Below, in pieces: positions 1 through 7,886 of a DNA stretch of 64,000 nucleotides (the first letter of the stretch is position 1; every line of letters starts with the position of its first letter). A model generated the notes under the pieces. That model was not told the DNA's origin. It ran no database searches and saw only the letters and a list, made by a program, of their open reading frames with translations. The position numbers and the translations under genes were made by a program. Source of the stretch: Akkermansiaceae bacterium. GTDB lineage: Bacteria; Verrucomicrobiota; Verrucomicrobiia; Verrucomicrobiales; Akkermansiaceae. The DNA is taken from assembly GCA_024233135.1 (NCBI GenBank), contig JACKPZ010000014.1, positions 37,789 to 101,788 on the forward strand. Reading direction: 5' to 3'.

Positions 1-139
1 CGCGCATCAGCGCCCGGAACTTCTCCTTCTCGTCGGGCCCCAGCACGAACCTCCGGTCCACCACCCGCGAGATGCAGTGGTAGATCACCGGTTTCGTCTG
101 CGAGTGCCGCCATCCCGCCAGCCAGCGTGCCTTTCTCAT
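1..139 (-). CDS. Y1/IS200-like (RAYT-type) transposase, N-terminal part
   Basis: Reading the minus strand from the ATG at 137-139 gives 46 residues that run off the window. They begin MRKARW and contain YHCISRVVDRRF, followed by a charged EKEKFR stretch. This matches the N-terminus of the transposase IS200-like (Y1_Tnp, PF01797) proteins that abound in Verrucomicrobiota and Planctomycetota, where a tyrosine HUH enzyme nicks single-stranded DNA. The HUH motif and the catalytic tyrosine lie outside the window. The long AT-richer leader with a tandem repeat just upstream suits a REP-associated (RAYT) copy. Family call is from the recognisable N-terminal motif only. Confidence 0.72.
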   Translation of the reverse strand, partial: MRKARWLAGWRHSQTKPVIYHCISRVVDRRFVLGPDEKEKFRALMR

Positions 140-178
140 GGCCGGAACCCTAGCCCGGACCATGGACAAGAGGCAATC

Positions 179-256
179 CACTTCTCCAATAAAAGGACTG
201 TCCCTTTATAAGGACTTCACTTCTCCAATAAAAGGACTGTCCCTTTATAAGGACTT
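179..256. repeat. Two perfect tandem copies of a 39-bp unit
   Basis: Positions 179-217 and 218-256 are identical. Each unit contains AAAAGGACTGTCCCTTTAT, which is nearly self-complementary (AAAGGA against TCCCTTT). The unit is much more AT-rich than its surroundings and lies just upstream of the transposase start. Its palindromic character and location suggest a RAYT-recognised element or a promoter-proximal duplication. There are only two copies and no spacers, so it is not a CRISPR array. Confidence 0.8.
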
Positions 257-645
257 TATCGTAGTCCTACCAAGTGGCCGTGCGTTTGTCCGTCCACAGA
301 GGTTGTTGCGTCCTTCGGTGGCGAGGGGGCGCCATTCCCCGTCTCGAAGGCGGAACGTCGATGCCTTTCGGTCGCACGTCCTCGAGCATACGTCGCGATC
401 GACATGACGGTAGGCACGGTGGGTTGGATTCTGCTGGAAACCCGCGGGATCGGTTGCAACGGACTGTTCGATCCCACGAGTCCACCTGTCCGCGTCCACC
501 TGTCGCACAAGGAATGGTTCCGCCAAAATCCGTCATCAATTCATGGTTGAAAGTTGCTCCGGCCCGGCAGGTATAGTGTGGCGTTTCTCTCTTCCCGGCA
601 AATCCGGCATGCGAACCCGGTTTCCATCCCTTCCCCAGACTTCCG
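257..645. other. Intergenic stretch, no gene recognised
   Basis: Several overlapping reading frames exist on both strands, but their translations are arginine- and proline-rich, as expected of out-of-frame GC-rich DNA. None shows a recognisable domain. I see no RNA gene. The segment probably holds the leader of the fucosidase gene; I could not place a convincing promoter. Confidence 0.4.
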
Positions 646-3279
646 ATGAAATCTTCGATCCTGATCGTTCTCGCCTCCGCTCCGTTTCTGCACGCGGGCA
701 CACTGGTTCTGATGGACGACCGTCCCGCGATGAATTGGGAGAAAAATGGGTATCCCATCGGCAACGGACGGATCGGCGCGGTGTTGTTTGGCGGTGTGGA
801 GGAGGCGCGGATGCAGTTCACGGTCGATTCCCTGTGGACCGGCACGGAAAATCCGGCCGGAGGCTACACGGAAAAAGCGAAGCAGCCCGGCGGGGATTGT
901 TTCGGGTCCTTCCAGTCGATGGGAAACCTGGTGTTCCGCACGGGAACGGCCTCCGGCGCTCCGACGAGCCCGTCTCATCCGGAGATTGGAAATCCGGGCC
1001 AGAAGATCGTTGCGGCATCCGATGGCAAGGCGGACACGAAGTGGTGTTTCGAAGTTCATGACCGCAGGGAGATCGTCTGGCAGGTCGATGCCGGAGCCGT
1101 CACCGAAGTTACCGGCTATCGCCTTACCAGCGGCGACGACGTGCCCGCTCGCGATCCATGGACGTGGGTCCTCGAGGGATCGGAGGATGGCGAACGATGG
1201 ACCGCTCTCGACCGTCGGGAGAACCAGAATCCAATCGAAAACCGCAAGCAAGCGCGGGAGTTCCGTCTCGCCGAACCGGCGCGGCACCGTTTCTTCCGCT
1301 TCCGGTTCACGCCGCGGCCGGGCAGTGACCACTTTCAGGTCGCTGAAATCACGATCAACGGATTGTCCCGCTCCGGCTCCTCGCAGGCGGATGATTACCG
1401 GCGCGAACTCGACATTTCCAATGCGGTCCACACGACGTCGTGGAGTCGCGACGGGGTCACTTTCTCCCGCCGGGCGCTTGCGTCGTATCCGGACGGAGTG
1501 GTCGGATGGCGTTTCGAAGCGTCGGAACCCGGCATGATTTCGGGGATACTCGCGATCGAAGGTGACCACCCGGGTGGGGAAACGACGACCGCCTCGGGAC
1601 GCGGCATCCGGTTGGAAGGGACACTGGACAACGGACTCGGGTACGCCGCGGACGTCGCGGTGATGGCGGATGGAGGAAAGGTTGAAGCCCGGAACGGCAC
1701 GCTTGTTCTATCCGCTTGTGACGCCGCCACGGTGATCCTCTCAGCGGACACGAACTACGTCATGAACCGTAGCAAGAACTGGCACGAAGGAAACGCCACG
1801 GATCGCACCGCGCCGCGGGTCCGCAAGGCGGTTGCCTCGCAGTGGGAAGAACTCGTCTCCGCGCACGTGGCGGACCACAAGTCGCTCTTCGACCGTGTGT
1901 CGCTCGACGTCGGCGCCACGGATCCGGCGCTCGCCGCAAAACCGCTTCGAGAGCGCATCGAAAACTACCGTGAAAACGCCCGCGAACTGCCCCGGCCCTG
2001 TCTCGATCCGGATCTGGAGGAGCTGCTCTTCCAATACGGCCGCTATCTCCTCATCGGCAGCTCGCGGCCCGGCACACTGCCCGCGAATCTGCAGGGCGTC
2101 TGGAATCATTCGAACAAGCCGGCATGGTTTTCCGACTATCATACGAACATCAATCTCCAGATGAACTACTGGCTCGCCGAATCGACGAATCTCGCCGAAC
2201 TGGCCGTGCCTTTATTCGATCTGCTCGACTCGGGCGTTCCGGTTTACACCGAGCATTCGCGCGAGGAATACGGCGCGGACAGCAAGGGCTTCGTCACCCG
2301 GATGAGTCTCAACATCTATGGCGGCGGCGGATGGAACTGGAACATCGAGGGCACCGCGTGGCTCGCCCAGCACTACTGGACGCACTATCTGTTCGGGCGC
2401 GACAAGGCGTTCCTCAAACAACGCGCCTGGCCGTTTCTGAAGGCCGTTTCCGAGTTCTGGCTCGGCCGCCTGAAAGAGTTGCCGGACGGGCGGCTTGTCG
2501 TGCCGAACGCATGGTCGCACGAGCATGGCCCGCACGAGGACGGCACCGCCCATGCCCAGCAACTGATGTGGGACTTGTTTTCCAACACAATCGGCGCCGC
2601 GGAGGAACTCGGCATCGAGAAGGAATTCACGGCGAAACTCCGTGACACACGGGAGAAACTCGCTGGGCCAAAAATCGGATCGTGGGGCCAGCTCATGGAG
2701 TGGATGGAGGAGAAACCCGATCTTGAAACGTCGAACCACCGCCACACGAGCCATCTCTTCGGGGTGCATCCCGGCCGGCAGATTTCGATGGCGAACACTC
2801 CGGAATGGGCGGATGGCGCACGGGTTTCGCTGGAGAAACGCGGCGAGGTCGGTGACTCGCGCCGCTCGTGGACCTGGGCGTGGCGCACCGCGCTGTGGGC
2901 TCGCCTCGGAGAGCCGGAACGCGCGCACGGCTGCATCGCCGGCATGCTCGCCTACAACACGCTCGACAATCTCTGGACCACCCACCCGCCATTCCAGATC
3001 GACGGCAACCTCGGCATCCCGAACGGATTCGCCGAAATGTTGCTCCAGTCGCATGCCGGTGAGATCTCGTTGCTGCCCGCCCTCACGAAACAATGGCCCG
3101 ACGGCTCGGTGAAGGGGCTCCGCGCCGAGGGCGGCGTCATCGTCGACATGGTGTGGAAGGACGGAGCACTCGAAAGCGCCACCCTCCACCTGCCGGCGGG
3201 CATGGCGAAACCACCGGTTCGGATCCAGGGCGAGCCGGCGGGCGCGGATGACAAACGAGTGATCTGGCGGAAACCCTGA
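646..3279 (+). CDS. Secreted GH95 alpha-L-fucosidase with embedded F5/8C (discoidin) domain
   Basis: The 877-residue product starts with a short signal peptide (residues 1-17, ending LHA). It then shows the GH95 N-terminal signature PIGNGRIGAVLFGG (37-50) and LWTG. The (alpha/alpha)6-barrel region carries NINLQMNYWLAE, where the family's catalytic asparagines lie, and DGNLGIPNGFAEMLLQS near the C-terminus. GH95 enzymes remove alpha-1,2-linked (some also alpha-L-galactose) residues from glycans by inversion. Unusually, residues about 105-241 are a complete F5/8 type C-like sugar-binding module. It interrupts the N-terminal beta-sandwich, whose sequence resumes at YRRELDISNAV. No strong Shine-Dalgarno is visible before the ATG. 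It probably acts on fucosylated algal or mucin glycans in the periplasm or outside the cell. Confidence 0.9.
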   Translation: MKSSILIVLASAPFLHAGTLVLMDDRPAMNWEKNGYPIGNGRIGAVLFGGVEEARMQFTVDSLWTGTENPAGGYTEKAKQPGGDCFGSFQSMGNLVFRTGTASGAPTSPSHPEIGNPGQKIVAASDGKADTKWCFEVHDRREIVWQVDAGAVTEVTGYRLTSGDDVPARDPWTWVLEGSEDGERWTALDRRENQNPIENRKQAREFRLAEPARHRFFRFRFTPRPGSDHFQVAEITINGLSRSGSSQADDYRRELDISNAVHTTSWSRDGVTFSRRALASYPDGVVGWRFEASEPGMISGILAIEGDHPGGETTTASGRGIRLEGTLDNGLGYAADVAVMADGGKVEARNGTLVLSACDAATVILSADTNYVMNRSKNWHEGNATDRTAPRVRKAVASQWEELVSAHVADHKSLFDRVSLDVGATDPALAAKPLRERIENYRENARELPRPCLDPDLEELLFQYGRYLLIGSSRPGTLPANLQGVWNHSNKPAWFSDYHTNINLQMNYWLAESTNLAELAVPLFDLLDSGVPVYTEHSREEYGADSKGFVTRMSLNIYGGGGWNWNIEGTAWLAQHYWTHYLFGRDKAFLKQRAWPFLKAVSEFWLGRLKELPDGRLVVPNAWSHEHGPHEDGTAHAQQLMWDLFSNTIGAAEELGIEKEFTAKLRDTREKLAGPKIGSWGQLMEWMEEKPDLETSNHRHTSHLFGVHPGRQISMANTPEWADGARVSLEKRGEVGDSRRSWTWAWRTALWARLGEPERAHGCIAGMLAYNTLDNLWTTHPPFQIDGNLGIPNGFAEMLLQSHAGEISLLPALTKQWPDGSVKGLRAEGGVIVDMVWKDGALESATLHLPAGMAKPPVRIQGEPAGADDKRVIWRKP

Positions 3280-3335
3280 AGCGAGCGGGCCGCCGCATTC
3301 GTTCCGGCCCGATCCCTGCTTTGTGGGGGTTCCGC

Positions 3336-3656
3336 ATGGAACTCACTCCTTGGAACATCCTTTCCGCCTCGGTATCCGCCGGGCTGGCGAACAAAGACTG
3401 GAGCCTCGACACCCCGCCGGACGACCCGGAGACACCGCGTTCCTATCAGATCGATGTCGCGTTCGCGGCATCCTTCGCGGCACCTCCGGTGGTTCATCTT
3501 GGACTCTGCGGCTTCGACAGCGACCAACGCGACAGCACGCGCATCTCGATCCGCCCCACGGACATCACCTGCGGCGGGTTCCGGATCGAGGTATCGACCT
3601 GGTCGGTCACCCGGCTCTATGGCGTCGAGATTTCCTGGCTCGCGATCGGTTCGTGA
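3336..3656 (+). CDS. H-type lectin domain protein
   Basis: A 106-residue protein starting MELTPWNIL. I chose the ATG at 3336 because GGGGG lies seven bases upstream; a TTG at 3321 is the alternative. The second half (PPVVHLGLCGFDSDQ, then ITCGGFRIEVSTW, then YGVEISWLAIG) matches the H_lectin family (PF09458), whose members form small beta-sandwich trimers that bind GalNAc/Gal sugars. No signal peptide is visible. It follows the fucosidase by 57 bp on the same strand, so a shared role in glycan binding is possible. Its last 40 bases overlap the 3' end of the convergent flavoprotein gene. Confidence 0.75.
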   Translation: MELTPWNILSASVSAGLANKDWSLDTPPDDPETPRSYQIDVAFAASFAAPPVVHLGLCGFDSDQRDSTRISIRPTDITCGGFRIEVSTWSVTRLYGVEISWLAIGS

Positions 3657-5182
3657 ACCCCGGGCGCGTCATCCTCCCGGCAGCGCCAGCCTTCGGTGAG
3701 TTCGAGTTTCAGCCAGGTGAGCAGCAGCGGCACGATGCGCTTCAGCTCCTTCGGACAAAGCGTGAATCCGGGGATGAGCAGGTTGTTGCGATCATTCATC
3801 GCGCCGAAAGTACCGATTCGGCGGCGGCGGGCTCCGATCCTTGCGAGGCGCCGGTTGTAGGTGGCCATCAGCCATGCGAAGGGCCCGGCCGCGGGGTGGC
3901 TGAACGGCGGGGTGAGGAAACCGTCCTCGCGTTCGTCGAACACGCTGCGCACGACGCCCCAGTAGTAGAGTCCGAGATCGAGTCGGAACGCGAGTTTCAT
4001 CAACTCGAAGTCGCCGATGTATTGATACTTTTCTCGGTAAAGGGCGTCGAACCACCGCTGCAGGCTGAGCCGGATGGTGGCGTTGTGTTTCTCAACCAAC
4101 ATCGCGGTGTCGCCGCCTGCGAGCGACTTCGCGATCAAATCCGCCGAGCAGCTCGCGGAGAAGGAAACCCAGTCCATGCCCGGGCTGTAGAACGGGTCGA
4201 TGAACGCCGCGGAATCGCCAACGAGCGCGAATCCGTCGCCCGCGTACCGCTCGCTGGTGTAGGGCAGGCTCTTGCGCCAATGTAAATCCGCGGCTTCGTA
4301 CGTCGCATCGCAAATCATCTCGCGGGCCACCGGATGGCGCATGAGGAACTCCTTCAGCCGGTCGCCGATGTTGCCGCCGTCGCCGGGGAAATCGACGAGC
4401 CGTTTGTCGTAGACGATGCCGACCGACGTGTCGCCGCCTTTGAGAGGAATCCACCAGCTCCACCAGCCGTCGCCGATGATGTGGTTGGTGGCGGTCCCGC
4501 GGATCCCGTGGTGGGCTGCGAACCAGTCGGGATACCGTTCGGCGAATTCGCGGCCGTCCCAGTCCTTCACCCCTTTCCAGCGGGTCCAGACAGATGCCGT
4601 CGGATGTTCCGGCATCGGCCGCCACCATCCGTTCTTGCGCGACAGCATGGCGGCGAAGCCCGAGGCGTCCACCACCCAGCGGGCGCGGATTTCCTTCCGC
4701 TCGTCGCCGCATTTCACCGCGATTTGCTGCACGCCGCCGGAGTGGAGATCGATCCGCGAAACAATCGCCGGCCGCAGCAGGTCGATGCCGCCCTCGACGG
4801 CGCGGCGCAGCACCTCCTCGTCCACCGTCGCACGGTCGATCTGGAACGACGGGATGCGCGCGAGATACTTCGGGCCGATCTCGGACGCCTGGTCGAGCGC
4901 CTTCACGTTTTCGTTGGCGAACCAGAAGCGCAGTCCTTGTTTCGCGAGCTGCGTTTCGTTGAGGAACCTCGTGAGGCCCAGCACGCGGCCGAGGAAATAG
5001 CCGCTCACCTCGACGGTCGCCTCGCCCACGCGGCGGCCGAAGGTTTCCGACTTCTCGATGATGAGGATGCGGGCGTCGGGGGCCTTGCGTTTCAGCAAGG
5101 TCGCCGTCGCCGCGCCGGACAACGCGCCGCCCACGACCACGACGTCGTATTCCGCGGCAAGTTGGTCGGCGCTGATCCGCAT
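3617..5182 (-). CDS. FAD-dependent halogenase-like oxidoreductase
   Basis: A 521-residue flavoprotein of the tryptophan-halogenase/geranylgeranyl-reductase superfamily. The N-terminus has the dinucleotide motif VVVVGGALSGAA (14-25), followed by GEATVEV (53-59), which resembles the GEAT segment of flavin halogenases. WSWWIP (241-246) fits the WxWxIP halogenase motif. GDSAAFIDPFYSPGMDW (322-338) is the second FAD contact. These enzymes use FADH2 and oxygen and a lysine-bound haloamine to halogenate an aromatic or phenolic substrate. The substrate here cannot be read from sequence, and several family members are plain reductases or hydroxylases. A second relative (6005-7273) lies just beyond an intervening toxin-antitoxin pair. 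Confidence 0.78.
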   Translation of the reverse strand: MRISADQLAAEYDVVVVGGALSGAATATLLKRKAPDARILIIEKSETFGRRVGEATVEVSGYFLGRVLGLTRFLNETQLAKQGLRFWFANENVKALDQASEIGPKYLARIPSFQIDRATVDEEVLRRAVEGGIDLLRPAIVSRIDLHSGGVQQIAVKCGDERKEIRARWVVDASGFAAMLSRKNGWWRPMPEHPTASVWTRWKGVKDWDGREFAERYPDWFAAHHGIRGTATNHIIGDGWWSWWIPLKGGDTSVGIVYDKRLVDFPGDGGNIGDRLKEFLMRHPVAREMICDATYEAADLHWRKSLPYTSERYAGDGFALVGDSAAFIDPFYSPGMDWVSFSASCSADLIAKSLAGGDTAMLVEKHNATIRLSLQRWFDALYREKYQYIGDFELMKLAFRLDLGLYYWGVVRSVFDEREDGFLTPPFSHPAAGPFAWLMATYNRRLARIGARRRRIGTFGAMNDRNNLLIPGFTLCPKELKRIVPLLLTWLKLELTEGWRCREDDAPGVHEPIASQEISTP

Positions 5183-5224
5183 GGCGGGATTATTGTCGGA
5201 TGGGGCGCGGATGCAATGATGCGG

Positions 5225-5638
5225 TCATCCGTTCCATGGATTGATCGTCCGCAGGTCGGATGGAAAATCCGAGGTGTTCCGGGTCGCGACGGTGAGCCCG
5301 TGCGCCACCGCGGTCGCCGCGATCAGACTGTCGAGCACGGTCATGTTGAATCCCGCGGCCTGATGTTTCGCATAGAGCTTGCCCCATTCCTTCATCATTG
5401 CGGGATCCAGCGGAAGGATCCGGTCGGGGAAATCGCTTTCGATCCCCGAAGCCCAGGTCGCGAGGGAGTTCCGCCGTTTGCCCGCCGGCAGCAGATGGAT
5501 TCCTTTCCAGATCTCTCCCAGGGTGATGGCCGAGAGCGCGCAGTCCGCGATGTGCTCTGCGCACCACGCAAGGACTTGGGGCGACGGTTGCCTTGAGGTC
5601 GCTTCGCAGACGACGTTCGTATCGAGCAGGAAACGCAT
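5225..5638 (-). CDS. VapC-like PIN-domain ribonuclease toxin
   Basis: The 137-residue product has PIN-domain landmarks: LLDTNV with the first metal aspartate (residue 6), GEIWKG with the conserved glutamate, VLDSLIAATA with a further aspartate, and a TRNTSDF end motif. PIN toxins of this group cleave tRNA or other RNA in a Mg2+-dependent way when freed from the antitoxin. The start is nine bases downstream of the antitoxin stop, the standard antitoxin-first order. No catalytic residue looks lost. Confidence 0.9.
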   Translation of the reverse strand: MRFLLDTNVVCEATSRQPSPQVLAWCAEHIADCALSAITLGEIWKGIHLLPAGKRRNSLATWASGIESDFPDRILPLDPAMMKEWGKLYAKHQAAGFNMTVLDSLIAATAVAHGLTVATRNTSDFPSDLRTINPWNG

Positions 5639-5647
5639 CGGCCGGCG

Positions 5648-5905
5648 TCAGTCGAAGTTCAGATTGCGTGCCCTGTCCTTGGCACGATCCAGATCCAGCC
5701 GCCCGAGTTCCTCGGGACATTCGCGCAACGCGGCGAGCAGGGACTTTCCGCCTTCGGTCACCCGCCGGTATTCATCTACGGAAACGATCACCACGGCGGG
5801 TCTGCCGTGTTTCGTCACCGTCTGGGCACCGTGTTTGATCGCGGAGTCCACCACTTCGCTGAAGCGGTTCTTGGCCTCCTGGAGCTGCCACGTCTTTGAG
5901 TGCAC
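5648..5905 (-). CDS. Phd/YefM-family antitoxin
   Basis: The 85-residue protein begins MHSKTWQLQEAKNRFSEVVD, the hallmark N-terminal fold of Phd/YefM antitoxins, followed by TKHGRPAVVIVSVDEY. The N-terminal half binds DNA as a dimer; the C-terminal half (rich in Leu, Arg, Asp) would wrap around the PIN toxin encoded just downstream. A 12-bp palindrome upstream (5933-5944) is a good candidate for its autoregulatory operator. Confidence 0.92.
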   Translation of the reverse strand: MHSKTWQLQEAKNRFSEVVDSAIKHGAQTVTKHGRPAVVIVSVDEYRRVTEGGKSLLAALRECPEELGRLDLDRAKDRARNLNFD

Positions 5906-5932
5906 GAAACCAGCTTCTCACGGATTTCTGGC

Positions 5933-5944
5933 CTGTCTAGACAG
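5933..5944. promoter_or_regulatory. Palindromic candidate operator of the toxin-antitoxin pair
   Basis: CTGTCTAGACAG is a perfect 12-bp palindrome 28 bp upstream of the antitoxin start. Phd-type antitoxins repress their own promoter through short palindromes of this kind. The assignment is by position and symmetry. Confidence 0.5.
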
Positions 5945-6004
5945 AATTTTCCGAGGGTGAATCAAGATTGATTCGGAATCGGGGGCGAACCACATTCCCG
6001 CCGC

Positions 6005-7273
6005 ATGGTCGCCCCGACGCACAGCTCACCTGACTACGACGTCGTCATCATCGGCGGCGGACCGGCGGGTGCGAGCGCGGCGACGACGCTGGCCAAGGCC
6101 GGCCGACGGGTGCTGGTGCTGGAGAAGGCGAGGTTCCCGCGGTTCCACATCGGCGAGTCGCTGCTGCCCTACAACCGCGCGGTGTTCGAGGAACTCGGCG
6201 TGTGGGAGAAGATCGAAAACGCCGGGTTCATGGTGAAACGCGGCGCGCAGTTCTGGATGGGCGACGGCTCGCGGCACAACCGGCTGGATTTTTCGCAAGG
6301 AGTCTTCACCGAGTTTCCCGAGGCGCGGCAGGTCGAGCGCGCGACGTTCGACCAGATCCTGCTCGATCATGCCCGCGGGGCGGGTGCCGAGGTGCGCGAG
6401 GGATGCACCGTCACCCGCCACCAGGTGGACGCGGACGGTGTGGACGTCAGCTATCGGAACGGCGGCGGCGAGGAAACGGTGCGCGCGTCGTTCCTCGTCG
6501 ATGCCAGCGGGCTCGCGAATCTGACGGCGAACGCCGGGTCGCTGCGCGATGCCTACGATGGCCACCGCAAGGTCGCGATCTTCAGCCACTTCGCCGGTGT
6601 CGAGATGCCCGGCGGCGAGGAAACCGGCGACATCGTCATCGTCCGCCGGGCGAACTCGTGGTTCTGGCTGATCCCGCTGGCGGGCGGTAAAACGAGTGTC
6701 GGTCTGGTGATCGATACCGCCGACTATCAGAAACTCGGCCGCAAGCCCGCCGAGGTGTTTGACGATGCGGTGGCGACAACCGCCGCCGTGCGCGACCGCT
6801 TCCATCATGCCGAGGCGCTCGACGAGCTGCGAGTGACCGCGGATTTCTCGTATCGCAACCGCTCGCTGGTCGGCGATCGCGTCGTGCGCGCCGGCGATGC
6901 CGCGGGTTTCATCGACCCGGTGTTCTCCAGCGGCGTGATGCTCGCCATGACCAGCGGTGTCGATGCCGCGAAGGCGGTGGACGAGGCGCTGCGCGAAAAC
7001 GTGGCGATTTCGCCCGCGATGAAACGATACGAACAACGCGTCTGGCGCAACGTCGGGCTCTATTGGCGCTTCATCGAGCCGTTCTATCAGACTCACTTCG
7101 CGCAACTCTTCTTCCAACCGGCGAACAAGCTCCACATGGTCTGCGCCGTGAACTCCGTGCTCGCAGGCCGCACCGACCTTCCGCTTTCCGTCCGCTGGCG
7201 CCTCAACGCGTTCTTCTTCCTCGCCTGGCTCAACCAGCGCGTGCCGGTGGTCGAGAGGATTAAGATCGGGTGA
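6005..7273 (+). CDS. FAD-dependent halogenase-like/geranylgeranyl-reductase-like oxidoreductase
   Basis: A 422-residue flavoprotein. VIIGGGPAGASAA (14-26) is a textbook FAD-binding glycine motif. FHIGESLLP (47-55), WFWLIP (219-224, fitting the WxWxIP halogenase motif) and GDAAGFIDPVFSSG (297-310) follow. It is shorter than its neighbour at 3617-5182 and only distantly similar, so the two are not a recent tandem duplication. The substrate is unknown; family members modify phenols, pyrroles or isoprenoid chains. The gene is divergent from the toxin-antitoxin pair, with about 100 bp between them that must carry both promoters. Confidence 0.8.
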   Translation: MVAPTHSSPDYDVVIIGGGPAGASAATTLAKAGRRVLVLEKARFPRFHIGESLLPYNRAVFEELGVWEKIENAGFMVKRGAQFWMGDGSRHNRLDFSQGVFTEFPEARQVERATFDQILLDHARGAGAEVREGCTVTRHQVDADGVDVSYRNGGGEETVRASFLVDASGLANLTANAGSLRDAYDGHRKVAIFSHFAGVEMPGGEETGDIVIVRRANSWFWLIPLAGGKTSVGLVIDTADYQKLGRKPAEVFDDAVATTAAVRDRFHHAEALDELRVTADFSYRNRSLVGDRVVRAGDAAGFIDPVFSSGVMLAMTSGVDAAKAVDEALRENVAISPAMKRYEQRVWRNVGLYWRFIEPFYQTHFAQLFFQPANKLHMVCAVNSVLAGRTDLPLSVRWRLNAFFFLAWLNQRVPVVERIKIG

Positions 7274-7338
7274 GATTGACGACCAACGATGCGTAGTGCA
7301 ACTTGCAGATAAGCCATCGGCTGGAAAGGAAGGTTCGA

Positions 7339-7884
7339 ATGAACTCGCGCAGGCTGCTTTTATTCGTGATACCGCTGTGTTTCTTTGTCTCAGCGCTGAC
7401 ACCCTTGTATGTTGCGCCGGAGAACCGGATCAAGCTCACCGCCTTCAGCGACTGGATCTCAGTGGTCGAAATAACGAGCGTGGCACTCGGCGACGAAAAG
7501 ACAGGAGACGGAATTGGAGAGCGGCAGCTGGAGGTCAAAGGGCGGATTCTAGAGATGATTCGGGGGTCCGCGCCCGAGAACAATGAGTTCCGCGGATCAA
7601 AGGAGATCCTGCGGGTGATCGACGGGAAGCAATACAGCAAAAAGCGGAGTGTTCAGGAACTCGAATTCATACATGCGGCCGCGGATCGGAAAACGGGAAT
7701 CGAGGACTGCAAAGTCGGGCATCGTTATCTGGTGATTCGCTGTGTGGTGGGTAGAGCGTATATTGGAGAGTTCTTTGTTGAAGTCTCCGAGGATGATGAG
7801 AAGTGGAGGTCAATGATCCTCAAGCGAGACTACTCCTATGGCGATCCCGCGCCCGAGGCTCCGCACAAGAAAAAACCGGAGTAG
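7339..7884 (+). CDS. Hypothetical protein with N-terminal membrane/signal segment
   Basis: A 181-residue protein of unrecognised family. I chose the ATG at 7339 because GGAAAGGAAGG lies just upstream; an in-frame start at 7303 would add 12 residues before the hydrophobic segment. Residues 1-22 (RRLLLFVIPLCFFVSAL) look like a signal anchor. The rest is hydrophilic and ends in a Lys-rich tail. Base composition is lower in GC than its neighbours, which may mean later acquisition. It ends two bases before the convergent adaptor gene. Confidence 0.6.
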   Translation: MNSRRLLLFVIPLCFFVSALTPLYVAPENRIKLTAFSDWISVVEITSVALGDEKTGDGIGERQLEVKGRILEMIRGSAPENNEFRGSKEILRVIDGKQYSKKRSVQELEFIHAAADRKTGIEDCKVGHRYLVIRCVVGRAYIGEFFVEVSEDDEKWRSMILKRDYSYGDPAPEAPHKKKPE

Positions 7885-7886
7885 TT

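Noticed and set aside
179..256. Possible CRISPR array
   Set aside because: Only two directly abutting copies with no spacers, and no cas genes nearby.
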